The notes: generated by a model from the sequence alone, not told the origin. A stretch of DNA of 44,557 nucleotides from Nocardia asiatica NBRC 100129 (GCF_000308415.1 NZ_BAFS01000464.1:1-44557); one strand, 5' to 3'. Shown: positions 16,201 to 24,217, numbered from the stretch's first letter. Made by a program: numbers and translations.

Positions 16201-19067
16201 CCTTGGCGTATGTCGGGCTGTCACGGGGGCAGCACCTGAACCTGCTGTATCTCGTTACCGACACCCTCCCAGAGCCCCCTCCGCTCGACCGCGCCCCCGA
16301 CGAGCCGGTCGACCCCGCCGAGATGTTCGCGCGCGTACTGGCGCGAGAAGACGACAACCTCTCCGCGACCGAGGTGATGCGCCGAGAACTCGACAGCGTC
16401 AACGACCGGGAACGGTTGACGGAGCGCTACAGCGAAGCGTGCCGAATACTGGGAGCCGATCTCGCCAGCGAACTGCTCGACCGTTCCCTACCCGCCGTGC
16501 TCTTCCACCAGGTGCGCAACGCGCCGTCGTTCGCGCTGCTGGCCGACACGCTCACCGTTGCCGGTCAAACAGGCATGGACATCGTCGCTCTGGTCAGCGA
16601 CATCGTCACCAACAGCGGCGCCGACGACCGTGGTGAGACACTGTTGACCGCGCGTGACGCCGCGGCCCTGCTGTGCGAACGCGCGGACCGGCTCATCGCC
16701 GAGCACCTCGCCGCGGCGCGCGCGAACACCACCGACCATCCGCACATCCACATCGCCACCACCGGTGACCGGATACGCGCTGCCCACGATGTCACCTTCA
16801 CCACGCCGGCGCCGCTTCCGCCGAGGCATCCCGGAATGGACACCGAACTCGCCGACTGCGCCTTGCGGCTGCGCATCCGCCTGCTGGACGCCCAGCAGGC
16901 CACCCCCGCCGCCGAGCTGCGCGACGTGGGTGCGCGCGTCCTGGTCGAAGATGAGCAGGAAGTCGACGACGCCGTCGTGGCGACCGACACCGACGCTCGG
17001 ATGCGTGCCGACTACGAGCATTACACGCGGCAGCTGGCGCTTGATCACGCGAACTATCTGCTCGACCGCGCGTTCCCGGTAGCGCTGCTGCGGCACGTGC
17101 AATCCGGCCGGACGTGGCCGCAACTGCTGGACACCATCGCAGTGGCCGACTGGCACCACCTCGACCCTGTTGCCCTGGTAACGCACATCACGACAGGTGA
17201 TTGGGTGAGCCTGCTTCATGCGCGCGACGCCGCTGGTGTTCTGCGTGCTCGCGCGGACGCGTGGATCGCCGAGCACCTCGGCGCGGCCGTGAGAAGCGCC
17301 GGCGGTGCGCAGCGCATCCACGCCGCCGTCGGCGGCCGCGCAACCACGCTGCTGGACAACCCGAGCACCAGCCGATTTCAGACGTTGCGGGATCTGCCGC
17401 GACCACATGCGCTTCGACCGATCCCACCGCTGCACCCGGGGATGGACACCACGACCGCGGACTACGCCGACCAGCTGCGGCGACAGCTGCTGGGCGTCCC
17501 CGCCACTGAACCCGACTGGCGCGCCAGGCCCCAGCATCCCACCCGCCTCGCCACACTGCTGTCCAGCGGCGACAACGACGGCAGCGACGTTGCCGACGTG
17601 CCGGGACCACTTCCACCCGCAGTGAGCACCGACCTGTGGCAGGTCGAACGCGGCGCACACTCCGGCCACAGTGATGCCGCAAGCGGTGACAGCGACGACT
17701 GGATCAGTGTCACCGACGCCCGCACCGACCACCTCTACCCGGAGCTGGACCCCCTCGCGCGGGTGATCCGCATCGAATCCGACATCGCGGCGCTGCGAAC
17801 TCGAGTCACGCAGTTGCGGGAGGCCATCGCCGAGGGACGCAGCAAACATCAACTCGCGATCGCTCCCTTGGTCCAGCAGTGCCGTGAACGCGTCGACATG
17901 CTCAGGCCACTACTGCTGAGCTTCCGCGATGCCCAGCTGCGCGCCGAAGAAGCCGAACTGGATGCCGCGGCGGCGGAGGGCGCCTATCAGCAGGCTCTGC
18001 AACAGCAGCCGGAGCAGGTCGACGACCAGTTCTTGGGGTTCCTGCACAGTCAGGCGGTGGCGGCGGCTGAGGACCCGGGCATGCGCGCCAGACTCGAAGA
18101 GATGCTCGATCAGTATCGTGCCGCGATGATCGAGCGAGCTGCCGCGGAAGTGGACGCCGACATCGCCCAGGCGCGGCTGCTCGCCGACGATGCCCGCGCG
18201 TGGGCCGACCGATTGCGGGGGGAAGCCGACACCGCACAACGCGAACTCGACGCCGCCGCGGGTACCTACGGCGTAGTGGAGGAATCCGACGTCCACCAGA
18301 TGCGGCTGCTCGGTGACGAGCTGGCCATCGACGAACTGAACGCCGCCCGCGCCGAATTGCGGCGCCTACCGCCCTACCTGCATCGGGCCCGCGTGGCCGC
18401 GGCCGCAACTTCACGCCCCGCCGGCGGCGCGGCCCAGGAGGTCATCGACGAGCAGTCTCTGCTCGACCAGTTGCGGTCGGATCCGCTTCGACTGCACAGC
18501 GACAGCGAGCTCGATGCGCTCGCGCAGTCGCTCAAGCAGGCGACGGACCGCGCAGATGCGGAACACATCGAGACAGCGCAAACGCATGCAGTAGAGGTGC
18601 GGGGTCTGCATGCACGCCTGATCAAGCAGGTCGCTGCGATCCGGGCGGCCGAACGCGCCCTGTCCGCCGCCGAACGCGAATCCAGCGACGACCGCGCCCG
18701 TGCCGCGGCCGACGCCGCAGTCGCCGCTGCCGCGGCCATCGGCGCACCCCGGCATCGGTGGGCGGCGCTGCTGATGCGCGCCGCCGACACCGACGCCCTG
18801 GCCCGCGAACTCGCCGCCGCGGAACAGGCTGACCGTCGCGATCAGCAGTTGCGGGAAGAGGCTGAGGCCCGCGCGGCGCGCAGCAGCTCGGAACTCGCCG
18901 CCGTGGTACAAGAGCAGCGCCGCCGAGCTGGACTGGACCCCGCTGTTGCCGCGATGGAACATCGCCTCCGCGACGAGATCGGTGAAGCGCCGGAGACCAC
19001 ACCGGCATCAGCGGTTCCCATCCACGATCTGGACTTCACAGGATCAGATGCGGGCATGGAGCTGTGA
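13209..19067 (+). CDS. traA: MobF conjugative relaxase-helicase (TraA/TrwC type) with long C-terminal extension
   Basis: The 1952 aa protein nicks and unwinds plasmid DNA for transfer. The N-terminal relaxase domain has the catalytic Tyr pair (GYRYLTR, Tyr12 and Tyr14) and the metal-binding His triad (HWDNRVGDPFLHTHMV; His250, 261, 263). The helicase domain has Walker A GPAGAGKT (672-679), Walker B LLVDEAGM (Asp744), WVGDPWQLSAVEAGG, and the late motif CTVHRAQG (about 975), followed by GLSRGQHLNLLYLV. After about residue 1040 a module of about 200 residues occurs twice: LLDRSLPAVLFHQV, LIAEHLAA, HPGMDTELAD (1207) and LLDRAFPVALLRHV, WIAEHLGA, HPGMDTTTAD (1409). Residues about 1510-1930 are long charged helices, probably coiled coil. 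ATG 13209 is chosen over an adjacent GTG; no strong ribosome site is visible. No coupling-protein gene is present nearby. Confidence 0.93.
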   Translation: MTLHVLHGGNGYRYLTRTVATADVRQSGEQNLADFARLSGTPPGLWCGRGAEHLGVAGQVTTAQMRALFGQGLHPNAQEILATGAAAGIPPKELSASIRLGSPFYRLGGATTPISEIHARLIANFTAMNGRAPSRRDWAALRRAAALEHLSRDGEQPTPREMQKALADERRRMRKPVAGYEGAFAGPASVSKVLFGLGSPAVRQVLWQAHLDAIRETVHFAEQHYAITRRGRGGVRKIDADGFAAVLFTHWDNRVGDPFLHTHMVIPNKVLGVDGRWSCLDARALHQAAVSLSCRYNATLIGMLQRRLGLQFEERSRGRGKKPTLEIVGIPDELIQLFSQRRAEIQTATEQLVLEFERCNGHSPDKVTQIKLAKKATLATRGSKPLPRPLEEMFDEWDARATELLASGGDSRSGRQFVEDVTRASSPVVQYRPRIVAIHAGVAAGPAAIQAGDLPVLSAAVDTELRRFRFDSPAARAAAQREALALLSLSHPDNVVAEVQKATRRVFVADRIASEVVQRVSAQRTTWTETHVRAETEDRLALCEFPDDAAHRAAVEQVVALVLDAHSIRLTIDPEPVPAAMQRRNGDSVFAGPSATTVRYTSTAVLDREAQLQDAAQQPTPEFLTHDEVAAAIAAVEQADTHRGAPRRLTIGQRRVAAHLCTTGTRLAVAVGPAGAGKTTALRAVVRAWRDAGRAVIALSPQKSSARVLAADIGIPADTIASVLWAHRNGRGPTIPSGAMLLVDEAGMASTADLAALQRLADQAGAVVRWVGDPWQLSAVEAGGALRLIAADTKCPELDMVVRFTDLEEAAATLHVRNGDPKQAWQFYDSRSRVRSGLAVQLREQMLAAHLHDLDEGASSLMMAATVDDVYRLNGAAQAAHAQRGSIDLAGSSGALSDGHRGYVGDIVVTRRNARRIRITGGSRSGSPVTNGDRWRVLRVHDDGSLTVVGADHRGRVHLPRRYVAEDVELGYACTVHRAQGLTVDRAHLLMGTSLGRALAYVGLSRGQHLNLLYLVTDTLPEPPPLDRAPDEPVDPAEMFARVLAREDDNLSATEVMRRELDSVNDRERLTERYSEACRILGADLASELLDRSLPAVLFHQVRNAPSFALLADTLTVAGQTGMDIVALVSDIVTNSGADDRGETLLTARDAAALLCERADRLIAEHLAAARANTTDHPHIHIATTGDRIRAAHDVTFTTPAPLPPRHPGMDTELADCALRLRIRLLDAQQATPAAELRDVGARVLVEDEQEVDDAVVATDTDARMRADYEHYTRQLALDHANYLLDRAFPVALLRHVQSGRTWPQLLDTIAVADWHHLDPVALVTHITTGDWVSLLHARDAAGVLRARADAWIAEHLGAAVRSAGGAQRIHAAVGGRATTLLDNPSTSRFQTLRDLPRPHALRPIPPLHPGMDTTTADYADQLRRQLLGVPATEPDWRARPQHPTRLATLLSSGDNDGSDVADVPGPLPPAVSTDLWQVERGAHSGHSDAASGDSDDWISVTDARTDHLYPELDPLARVIRIESDIAALRTRVTQLREAIAEGRSKHQLAIAPLVQQCRERVDMLRPLLLSFRDAQLRAEEAELDAAAAEGAYQQALQQQPEQVDDQFLGFLHSQAVAAAEDPGMRARLEEMLDQYRAAMIERAAAEVDADIAQARLLADDARAWADRLRGEADTAQRELDAAAGTYGVVEESDVHQMRLLGDELAIDELNAARAELRRLPPYLHRARVAAAATSRPAGGAAQEVIDEQSLLDQLRSDPLRLHSDSELDALAQSLKQATDRADAEHIETAQTHAVEVRGLHARLIKQVAAIRAAERALSAAERESSDDRARAAADAAVAAAAAIGAPRHRWAALLMRAADTDALARELAAAEQADRRDQQLREEAEARAARSSSELAAVVQEQRRRAGLDPAVAAMEHRLRDEIGEAPETTPASAVPIHDLDFTGSDAGMEL

Positions 19068-19181
19068 GTCGACGTACGCCTCGCCGGTGACCTTAGGGGC
19101 GTTGATCCGCCCTCGTAAACGGCAGTATTCAGGGCCCAGTCCGATCATGGATCAGGTGCGCGGACGCTCGGAGGCAACCGC

Positions 19182-19199
19182 GACCCTCGATCGGGGGTC
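19182..19199. terminator. Compact inverted repeat between convergent genes
   Basis: GACCCTCGA followed directly by TCGGGGGTC pairs almost fully (one G-T). It lies between the relaxase stop and the end of the convergent small exported-protein gene. Confidence 0.35.
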
Positions 19200-19204
19200 A
19201 CCGA

Positions 19205-19579
19205 TCAGCGGAATGAACCGACCAGAATGGCTTTGTTGTTCCACTGCGGCGGATTAACCAGTGCGAGAACAATTTTCCCGTTAGGGGCGTTCGCGGCATC
19301 CCGGAAGATCGTCGGCATGTCAGCGTTCACCCTGCCGCCTGGCTGCGCCAGCGGCGAATCCGAGGGGACATGGACGACTGTCGCGCCGGCCAACAATCCG
19401 ATCCCCAACACCGCGGGCACAGGGCTGTTGGCCAGCGCGACGGTTTCCTCGTGATTGAAACCGACACCGACGATGACGCCAGGCGCGTTGACCGGCACGA
19501 CCGCTTGCGCGGGGGCCGTTGAGACCGCCACGCCCGCCAGCGTCAGGCCGGCGAGTGCGATTGCAGTACGAATACGCAT
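19205..19579 (-). CDS. Small exported protein of unknown function
   Basis: The 124 aa product starts at ATG 19579 with GGGAG upstream. The longer frame to 19729 adds a part with no ribosome site. A classic signal peptide is visible (MRIRTAIALAGLTLAGVAV, cleavage after APAQA). The mature part of about 98 residues is small and rather hydrophobic: VIVGVGFNHEETVALANSPV, LGIGLLAGATVVHVPSDS, IVLALVNPPQWNN. It has no Cys. No family is recognised. It is divergent from the mycolyltransferase gene, and both products are exported. Confidence 0.75.
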   Translation of the reverse strand: MRIRTAIALAGLTLAGVAVSTAPAQAVVPVNAPGVIVGVGFNHEETVALANSPVPAVLGIGLLAGATVVHVPSDSPLAQPGGRVNADMPTIFRDAANAPNGKIVLALVNPPQWNNKAILVGSFR

Positions 19580-19984
19580 CGGTTTGACTCCCAAATGGTT
19601 GGTGTGGCCCCCGGTCCGGAGTTGTTGCGGCCCCGGGTTTGCGGCTCCGTCGGCCGCCCGGGGCCAACGTAGCCACTGCGGCAGGCTGCCGATAGCCGAT
19701 GTCACACAGGCGGTGTGCCCTGCCGCCACAGGTCACAGGCCTCGATCTAGGCTCTGCAGCAACAGAAGTCGTCGATACGAACACCTCTGACAGCGTGTGC
19801 AGCCACCGGCTGTGGGTGAAGCCGCGCCGGGCGCCGTCGTGGGCGGATTCAATACAGATCGAAATCCGGGAGCGTTCGGCCGGCACCCGCACCTCGGGTG
19901 TCGACATCTTCCGCCTCTGGCAGTGAGCCGTCGGCTCCGATCCCGCCGCTGGCGACCCCTCCCCCGGCCTTGGAGATACGGACC
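19580..19984. promoter_or_regulatory. Divergent intergenic region, exported protein/mycolyltransferase
   Basis: About 400 bases lie between two divergent genes for exported proteins. It contains the second copy of the palindromic repeat (19703-19723). Short frames here have no ribosome site. Promoters for both directions are expected but not resolved. Confidence 0.4.
19703..19723. repeat. Dispersed repeat copy 2
   Basis: CACACAGGCGGTGTG followed by CCCTGC differs from 4103-4123 at two positions only. It lies about 130 bases upstream of the leftward exported-protein gene. Confidence 0.4.
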
Positions 19985-21004
19985 ATGTACGCCACCTCTA
20001 CGCCACAACCCCTACCACGCGACTGCCTGTTTCGGTTGCGAGACCTGTTCGTAGCCGCACTCGCGGTTGCGTTCACCGCAGTCGGGGTCGCATCCCCCGC
20101 GGCCGCGGTCTCGGACAACGGTAGGTGCCGAATGCCGTCGGGGCGTTTCGAGCAACTGGCGGTGCCGTCGAGCATGGGCGAGGTTGTCGTGCAGGTGCGG
20201 TGGGCTCGGCGCTGCGGTTCGTCAGCGATATACATGCTCGACGGCTTGCGCGCTCGGGGCGATGCAAACGGGTGGGTCGCGGAGACAGACGCCCTCGAGC
20301 TGTTCACCGACTCCGATGTCACGTTGGTGATGCCAGTCGGTGGCCCCGGCAGTTGGTACGCCGATTGGCTTCAGCCGGTCCTGGACCGGGGACGGAGTCG
20401 CGTGTATCGGTGGGAGACCTTCCTCACCAGCGAACTTCCCCAGTTCCTCGCCGACTACGGGGTCTCCCCGACTCGGAACGCCGTCGTGGGACTTTCGATG
20501 AGCGCCAGCTCCGCGATCACCCTGGCTGCCCATCACCGGACGCAGTTCCTCGCGGCCGCCGCCTTCAGCGGCGCGTTGGATTGGCACACCGCAGAGATGC
20601 AGGAAGCGATTCGCGTGGCCACCTGGCACGCCGGACACCACCTCGATCATCTCGCTGTGCCGGGCACTCCGGCGTGGGACCGACTGGATCCCTATACCTG
20701 CGCGCCACTACTGGCTGGGCTGCCGCTGTACATCGCCGCCGCGCCGGGCATCCCCTCGGCAGACGATGGGATCGACAGCGTACAAGCTGTCGGGACACTC
20801 GTGAGCGCAATGGGCTTGGAGGCGGTCACGGCAACCGCCACGCACCGGTTCCGCGCTCGGCTGGACAGTCTGGGCATTCCCGCGACCTACAGCTTCCCTC
20901 CGGTTGGTGTCCACAACTGGCGTGCATGGGGCGCTGAACTGGCCCGGGCACGCCCCTTCCTTCTGGCTGCTCTCACCGAAGGTGGCATGCCATCGGACGA
21001 GTAG
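19985..21004 (+). CDS. Mycolyltransferase (antigen 85/corynomycolyltransferase family)
   Basis: The 339 aa product starts at ATG 19985 behind GGAG. The frame is open upstream, but that part lacks a ribosome site and signal features. A signal peptide is visible (RLRDLFVAALAVAFTAVGVA, SPAAAVS). The mature protein follows the esterase-D-like alpha/beta-hydrolase layout of antigen 85: SAIYMLDGLRARGDANGW, VTLVMPVGGPGSWYADW, TSELPQFLADYGVS, and the nucleophile motif VVGLSMSASSAITLAAHH. The late VGVHNWRAWGAELA supplies the catalytic His and Trp. It transfers mycolic acids between trehalose esters, arabinogalactan or protein serines in the outer membrane, so the host should make mycolates. Such enzymes are usually chromosomal; a plasmid copy may alter the envelope. 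Confidence 0.9.
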   Translation: MYATSTPQPLPRDCLFRLRDLFVAALAVAFTAVGVASPAAAVSDNGRCRMPSGRFEQLAVPSSMGEVVVQVRWARRCGSSAIYMLDGLRARGDANGWVAETDALELFTDSDVTLVMPVGGPGSWYADWLQPVLDRGRSRVYRWETFLTSELPQFLADYGVSPTRNAVVGLSMSASSAITLAAHHRTQFLAAAAFSGALDWHTAEMQEAIRVATWHAGHHLDHLAVPGTPAWDRLDPYTCAPLLAGLPLYIAAAPGIPSADDGIDSVQAVGTLVSAMGLEAVTATATHRFRARLDSLGIPATYSFPPVGVHNWRAWGAELARARPFLLAALTEGGMPSDE

Positions 21005-21341
21005 CCCGTACTCGCAGCTCACTGCCACCCCCGAATGAACCCATCAGCCGGGGGCTTCTCGTCGTCGAGTTGTTGATGCCGTGGCCATTCGGAGGGTTCT
21101 CGGGTGGTGGGTGCTCGCCGTCGAGCGGCTGCGCCGATGTGGCCATCACCGGGACGCGTCGGGGATACAGACGCCGCTCATGCTATCATGATCGCATGAT
21201 AGCCTTCTGGGTTGTGGGGCTGCACCGCCTCCTCTCGGACCCCGATTCCACGGTGGCCGCCGGGATGACCAGCTTCACCCCACACCCGTTGGCGCAGCTG
21301 AATCGACCGCAGCCAACCCCGGCGAGAAGCGAGAAGAACCG
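21005..21341. promoter_or_regulatory. Upstream region of the membrane-protein gene
   Basis: It holds the palindrome at 21182-21203. An in-frame ATG at 21197 opens a 49-codon frame (MIAFWVVGLHRLLSDPDS) whose TGA overlaps the next gene's ATG (21342-21345). That frame has no ribosome site and its start lies inside the palindrome, so it is a weak coding candidate. Confidence 0.4.
21182..21203. promoter_or_regulatory. Perfect 9-bp inverted repeat, likely operator
   Basis: GCTATCATG and CATGATAGC flank ATCG, forming a 22-base perfect palindrome about 140 bases upstream of the membrane-protein start. It is AT-rich against a GC-rich background, as expected of a regulator site in a promoter. Confidence 0.55.
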
Positions 21342-22958
21342 ATGACCACCCCCGCGGAACGCAACTTCGACACCCCCGATGCGGACCTCACACCAGCGGT
21401 CTTCGCCGCCCCAGCTTCGGTCACGCCCATCGGGCCCCGTCTCGTCACCGGCCAGTTCACCACCCACGCCGAGGAACCCGCTGTCGCAGCAGAGAACGAC
21501 GACACGACCGACAGCGAGGAGCAATTCGACAGCACCGATGCCTCGGACATCGACGAGGAAGCGGCCTGCACCAGCGACGATGATTTCCACCGCGCGGAAC
21601 TTGCCAAACTCGACCACCGTCAGCCGAAGCTCTTTTACGCGTGTGCGGTCCTCGGCGACGTGGAAGCGCCGCTGAAGGATTTCAAACCCGCCCCCATCAT
21701 GGAGTGGCTGCAGCGCCTGACCGGCGAACTCCCCCCACGTAACAGGGTGAGCGAAGCGATCGCGATCTGGCGCGAATGGGTAAGCGCTCGCAAGGACGGC
21801 TCGGAAATGCCGCCCAAGGTCAGTCCGAAGCAAGCTTCCGAGCTCGACGACGTCTATCGCACGGTCTCGCTACACCGTGAACTGCCCTCATGGATGACCA
21901 CCAGCCCCTGGTTTTCCTCCAGGGAGGTCACCAGGCACAGCGCCGCAACCAGCGGCGTGCGCAAGGCCCCCTCCCCGCGCCAGCACCACACCAGGGGCGA
22001 CGCACAGCAGCTGGCGCACGTCGACGCGCCGCCCGCCAGCGTGACCGAACCTCCGACCGAACCGGACACGATGAACGACGACGTGACTGCAGCACACAAC
22101 ATGCCTGAGCGGCCGCTTCCACTACACGAGCTGGCTGCGCGGGGAGCCGCGGCACGCGAGATTCAGAATGATCCGAATCTGTTCCAAGACTGGTCCCAGG
22201 CGGAGACAAAAGCAGAGCGCGAACTCGCAGAATGGATCCGCAGCCAGCGCCGCAAAGCGCGCAAGAGGGCGTGGAAGGCGAGGCTGGACTCGGAGAAAGA
22301 TGACCTGCATACCGCTGGTGCGCTGCGGCGGGCCGACCTGCGGGACCAGCGAACCGCCCGGAAGGCATTGGCAGCTCACCGGCGGCGGACAAGTCCGCAC
22401 GCTCAGCTCGCGAGCCTGTTCAACTTCCAATGGGCGACAACCCTCGCGCTCGGCAGCGTGGTTGCCGTAGGCATGATCTGGTCGGCCACCAACGTCCAGA
22501 AGAACATCGCGAGCGGACTCGACGCCGGAGACGCACTGTTCTGGTTCAGCTACCTGCTCGAAGGCATGATTTCGGTGTGTGTGCTGGCAATCATGATCGG
22601 TGCACCGAAGCTGGAACAGTACAAGGTCAAACCCGAATACATCACGGCGGCCGAATGGGCATTGCTCGCCTTCACCGTGGTGCTCAACACCTATCCCTAC
22701 ATTCAAGCCAGGGAAGGGTTCCAAGTCCTTGTTCACTCCGTCGCGCCGGTCATGATCGGTGTGGCGCTGCTGATCCATCACGCCCTGTCGAGCGGATACA
22801 GCAAGGCAATCGGCAAAGCAGCAAAAGAAGTGCCACCCGATGAGGACCCTCTGGCGCGCCCCGACGTTGATGACAAAGAGCCCGCCGCCGGTCACACCGC
22901 TGGCGCCTACATCAACGCCGACCCACTGACCGAACTCAACCCGGGCTCGTCCGAGTGA
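21342..22958 (+). CDS. Plasmid membrane protein, cytoplasmic N-terminus and about four C-terminal helices
   Basis: The 538 aa product has a long acidic N-terminus (TTDSEEQFDSTDASDIDEEA), a middle part with LAELDHRQ-like charged helices and an Arg/Lys-rich stretch (AEWIRSQRRKARKRAWKARL). Four hydrophobic segments follow at about 365-490: WATTLALGSVVAVGMIW, LLEGMISVCVLAIMIG, WALLAFTVVLNTYPYI and VLVHSVAPVMIGVALLIHHA. The SATNVQKNIA and FWFSYLLEGMIS motifs recall membrane proteins carried by actinobacterial plasmids and integrative elements, including DUF2637-like and Spd-type proteins. A role in plasmid transfer or spread is inferred from that resemblance and from the neighbours. The start at 21342 follows GAGAAGAA. 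The C-terminus is hydrophilic. Confidence 0.75.
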   Translation: MTTPAERNFDTPDADLTPAVFAAPASVTPIGPRLVTGQFTTHAEEPAVAAENDDTTDSEEQFDSTDASDIDEEAACTSDDDFHRAELAKLDHRQPKLFYACAVLGDVEAPLKDFKPAPIMEWLQRLTGELPPRNRVSEAIAIWREWVSARKDGSEMPPKVSPKQASELDDVYRTVSLHRELPSWMTTSPWFSSREVTRHSAATSGVRKAPSPRQHHTRGDAQQLAHVDAPPASVTEPPTEPDTMNDDVTAAHNMPERPLPLHELAARGAAAREIQNDPNLFQDWSQAETKAERELAEWIRSQRRKARKRAWKARLDSEKDDLHTAGALRRADLRDQRTARKALAAHRRRTSPHAQLASLFNFQWATTLALGSVVAVGMIWSATNVQKNIASGLDAGDALFWFSYLLEGMISVCVLAIMIGAPKLEQYKVKPEYITAAEWALLAFTVVLNTYPYIQAREGFQVLVHSVAPVMIGVALLIHHALSSGYSKAIGKAAKEVPPDEDPLARPDVDDKEPAAGHTAGAYINADPLTELNPGSSE

Positions 22959-23032
22959 AACTTCTCGGCAGCACCACGCCCAGCACCGTGCGCCAGCACC
23001 ATGAGATCCACGTCGACAGCGGCGCGCGTCAC

Positions 23033-23129
23033 ACACATCAGGTGTCAGTCCCGGTCTGGTTTCCACGAATCGTGGAAACCAGACCGAATCCGCCAGGAGC
23101 AGCCAGTATTTGGCACATCTGGTGTGAGT
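23033..23129. repeat. Pair of 17-bp direct repeats flanking a 16-bp-arm palindrome
   Basis: ACACATCAGGTGTCAGT (23033-23049) and GCACATCTGGTGTGAGT (23113-23129) match at 14 of 17 positions and are exactly 80 bases apart. Each has its own partial dyad. Between them CGGTCTGGTTTCCACG (23052-23067) is exactly reverse-complementary to 23071-23086 with a three-base loop. The block sits between the membrane-protein gene and the RHH gene. It could be an oriT, an operator array or a terminator. Confidence 0.6.
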
Positions 23130-23224
23130 GGATGCGATTGACATCCCGATGGTGCACCGCGAAGACTACATACTCCGACGACAGATCACACCAGGCAGAA
23201 AGACAAGGGAATGGGGGCAAGGCC

Positions 23225-23821
23225 GTGGACACATCCAGTCAAGCGAGCCGAGCAATCCAGGCAACTCCCCCACTGCTGCCCTACTCAGAAGATCGCGACG
23301 AGACCTCCGACGAGACCTCCGACGAGAGCCCGTTCGTGTCCAGCATCCCCCGGCGCGCCGCCGAGCGTTTCATAAAACCCGGGAGCATGATGGCACCCAT
23401 GGAGGTCGAGCAGCGAAAGCGTCGTCCTGGCCGCCCACCGAGAGAAGATGGTCCGGACTATCGCACCGTGGGTGCCAAAGTCCCAGCGTCGCTGGCGAAT
23501 CTGATCAAGGCACCCATCGGTACAGACGGTTTTCCCACACTCAAGGCGCGTGTGGTCACACTGGTGCGCGATGGCCTCGACTCCTACCGCGCGCAGAAGC
23601 CGCTGGGTGTCATGTGCACCGGCGAGCTCTGCTACATAGGCCCTATCGATCTTCCGCGCGCTCTCGGCGATGAAATCGAGGCACTGATGGCCGCGAGAGC
23701 CTTTCGTTCGATCACCCAGTGCTTGATCGAAATGCTGCACCGCGGACTGGCGCACGAATCGAGCACGAGCGTGAATGTTCCACTGCAAACGGAGTTGCCT
23801 CTGGCACCGACCGGTACCTGA
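23225..23821 (+). CDS. DNA-binding protein with AT-hook and two ribbon-helix-helix-like units
   Basis: The 198 aa product most likely starts at GTG 23225, with GGGGGCAAGG upstream; the frame is open back to 22955, but that part crosses the palindrome block and looks non-coding. The N-terminus has an acidic repeat (DETSDETSDES). An AT-hook-like motif follows (RKRRPGRPPRE). Two segments then fit ribbon-helix-helix folds: YRTVGAKVPASLANLIK with ARVVTLVRDGLDSY, and IGPIDLPRALGDEIEALMAA with SITQCLIEMLHRGLAHE. RHH proteins of this kind act as plasmid regulators or relaxosome accessory factors. The inverted and direct repeats just upstream are natural targets. A GC-rich hairpin follows the gene. 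Confidence 0.65.
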   Translation: MDTSSQASRAIQATPPLLPYSEDRDETSDETSDESPFVSSIPRRAAERFIKPGSMMAPMEVEQRKRRPGRPPREDGPDYRTVGAKVPASLANLIKAPIGTDGFPTLKARVVTLVRDGLDSYRAQKPLGVMCTGELCYIGPIDLPRALGDEIEALMAARAFRSITQCLIEMLHRGLAHESSTSVNVPLQTELPLAPTGT

Positions 23822-23837
23822 CCCAGAAACAGCGGAA

Positions 23838-23868
23838 GGCCCCCCGCCGCGACCAACAGTAGGGGGCC
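23838..23868. terminator. GGCCCCC/GGGGGCC hairpin after the RHH gene
   Basis: GGCCCCC (23838-23844) pairs with GGGGGCC (23862-23868) around a 17-base loop, starting 17 bases after the RHH stop codon. Confidence 0.6.
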
Positions 23869-23932
23869 CAACGCTTCCTGACCAACGAGAACCTGAAGGA
23901 ACTGATGTCCCCTTCACGCCTCGGGAGGCTTC

Positions 23933-24217
23933 GTGCCTGACCCGAGTGTAGAACATGCGCCGACAAATCTGCTAGGCAGCGCGCCGAAACAGCGTGCAAC
24001 AATGCCTCGACGTCGGCTGCCATCTGCGGAAATACCGCGCCACAACGCATGCGGCTGCGGCCGACCGAAGGCCCACTCCCCCGCCGACGGCCGCGCACGC
24101 ATCCTGCTACCTCCCGACTTCCCCGTCGCTGACAACGGCGTGCCGTTTGACCGGACGCCAATCGCAGCTCAGCGACTCCTGCGCGCTTGCCGAAGGGGGT
24201 GGTGGAGCCTGCGCTGA
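23933..24217 (+). CDS. Possible small protein (94 aa), unrecognised
   Basis: GTG 23933 has a good ribosome site (GGGAGG six bases upstream). The product is Pro- and Arg-rich (HNACGCGRPKAHSPADGRAR, ILLPPDFPVADNGVPFD) and has no recognisable domain. Competing frames are open on the other strand. The ribosome site is the only real support. Confidence 0.3.
   Translation: MPDPSVEHAPTNLLGSAPKQRATMPRRRLPSAEIPRHNACGCGRPKAHSPADGRARILLPPDFPVADNGVPFDRTPIAAQRLLRACRRGWWSLR

Noticed and set aside
16488..17852. 454-codon open frame on the minus strand
   Set aside because: It lies wholly inside the relaxase gene; high GC keeps antisense frames open, and it has no ribosome site or family resemblance.
22122..23144. 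340-codon minus-strand frame
   Set aside because: Covers the membrane-protein gene and the palindrome block in antisense; no ribosome site.
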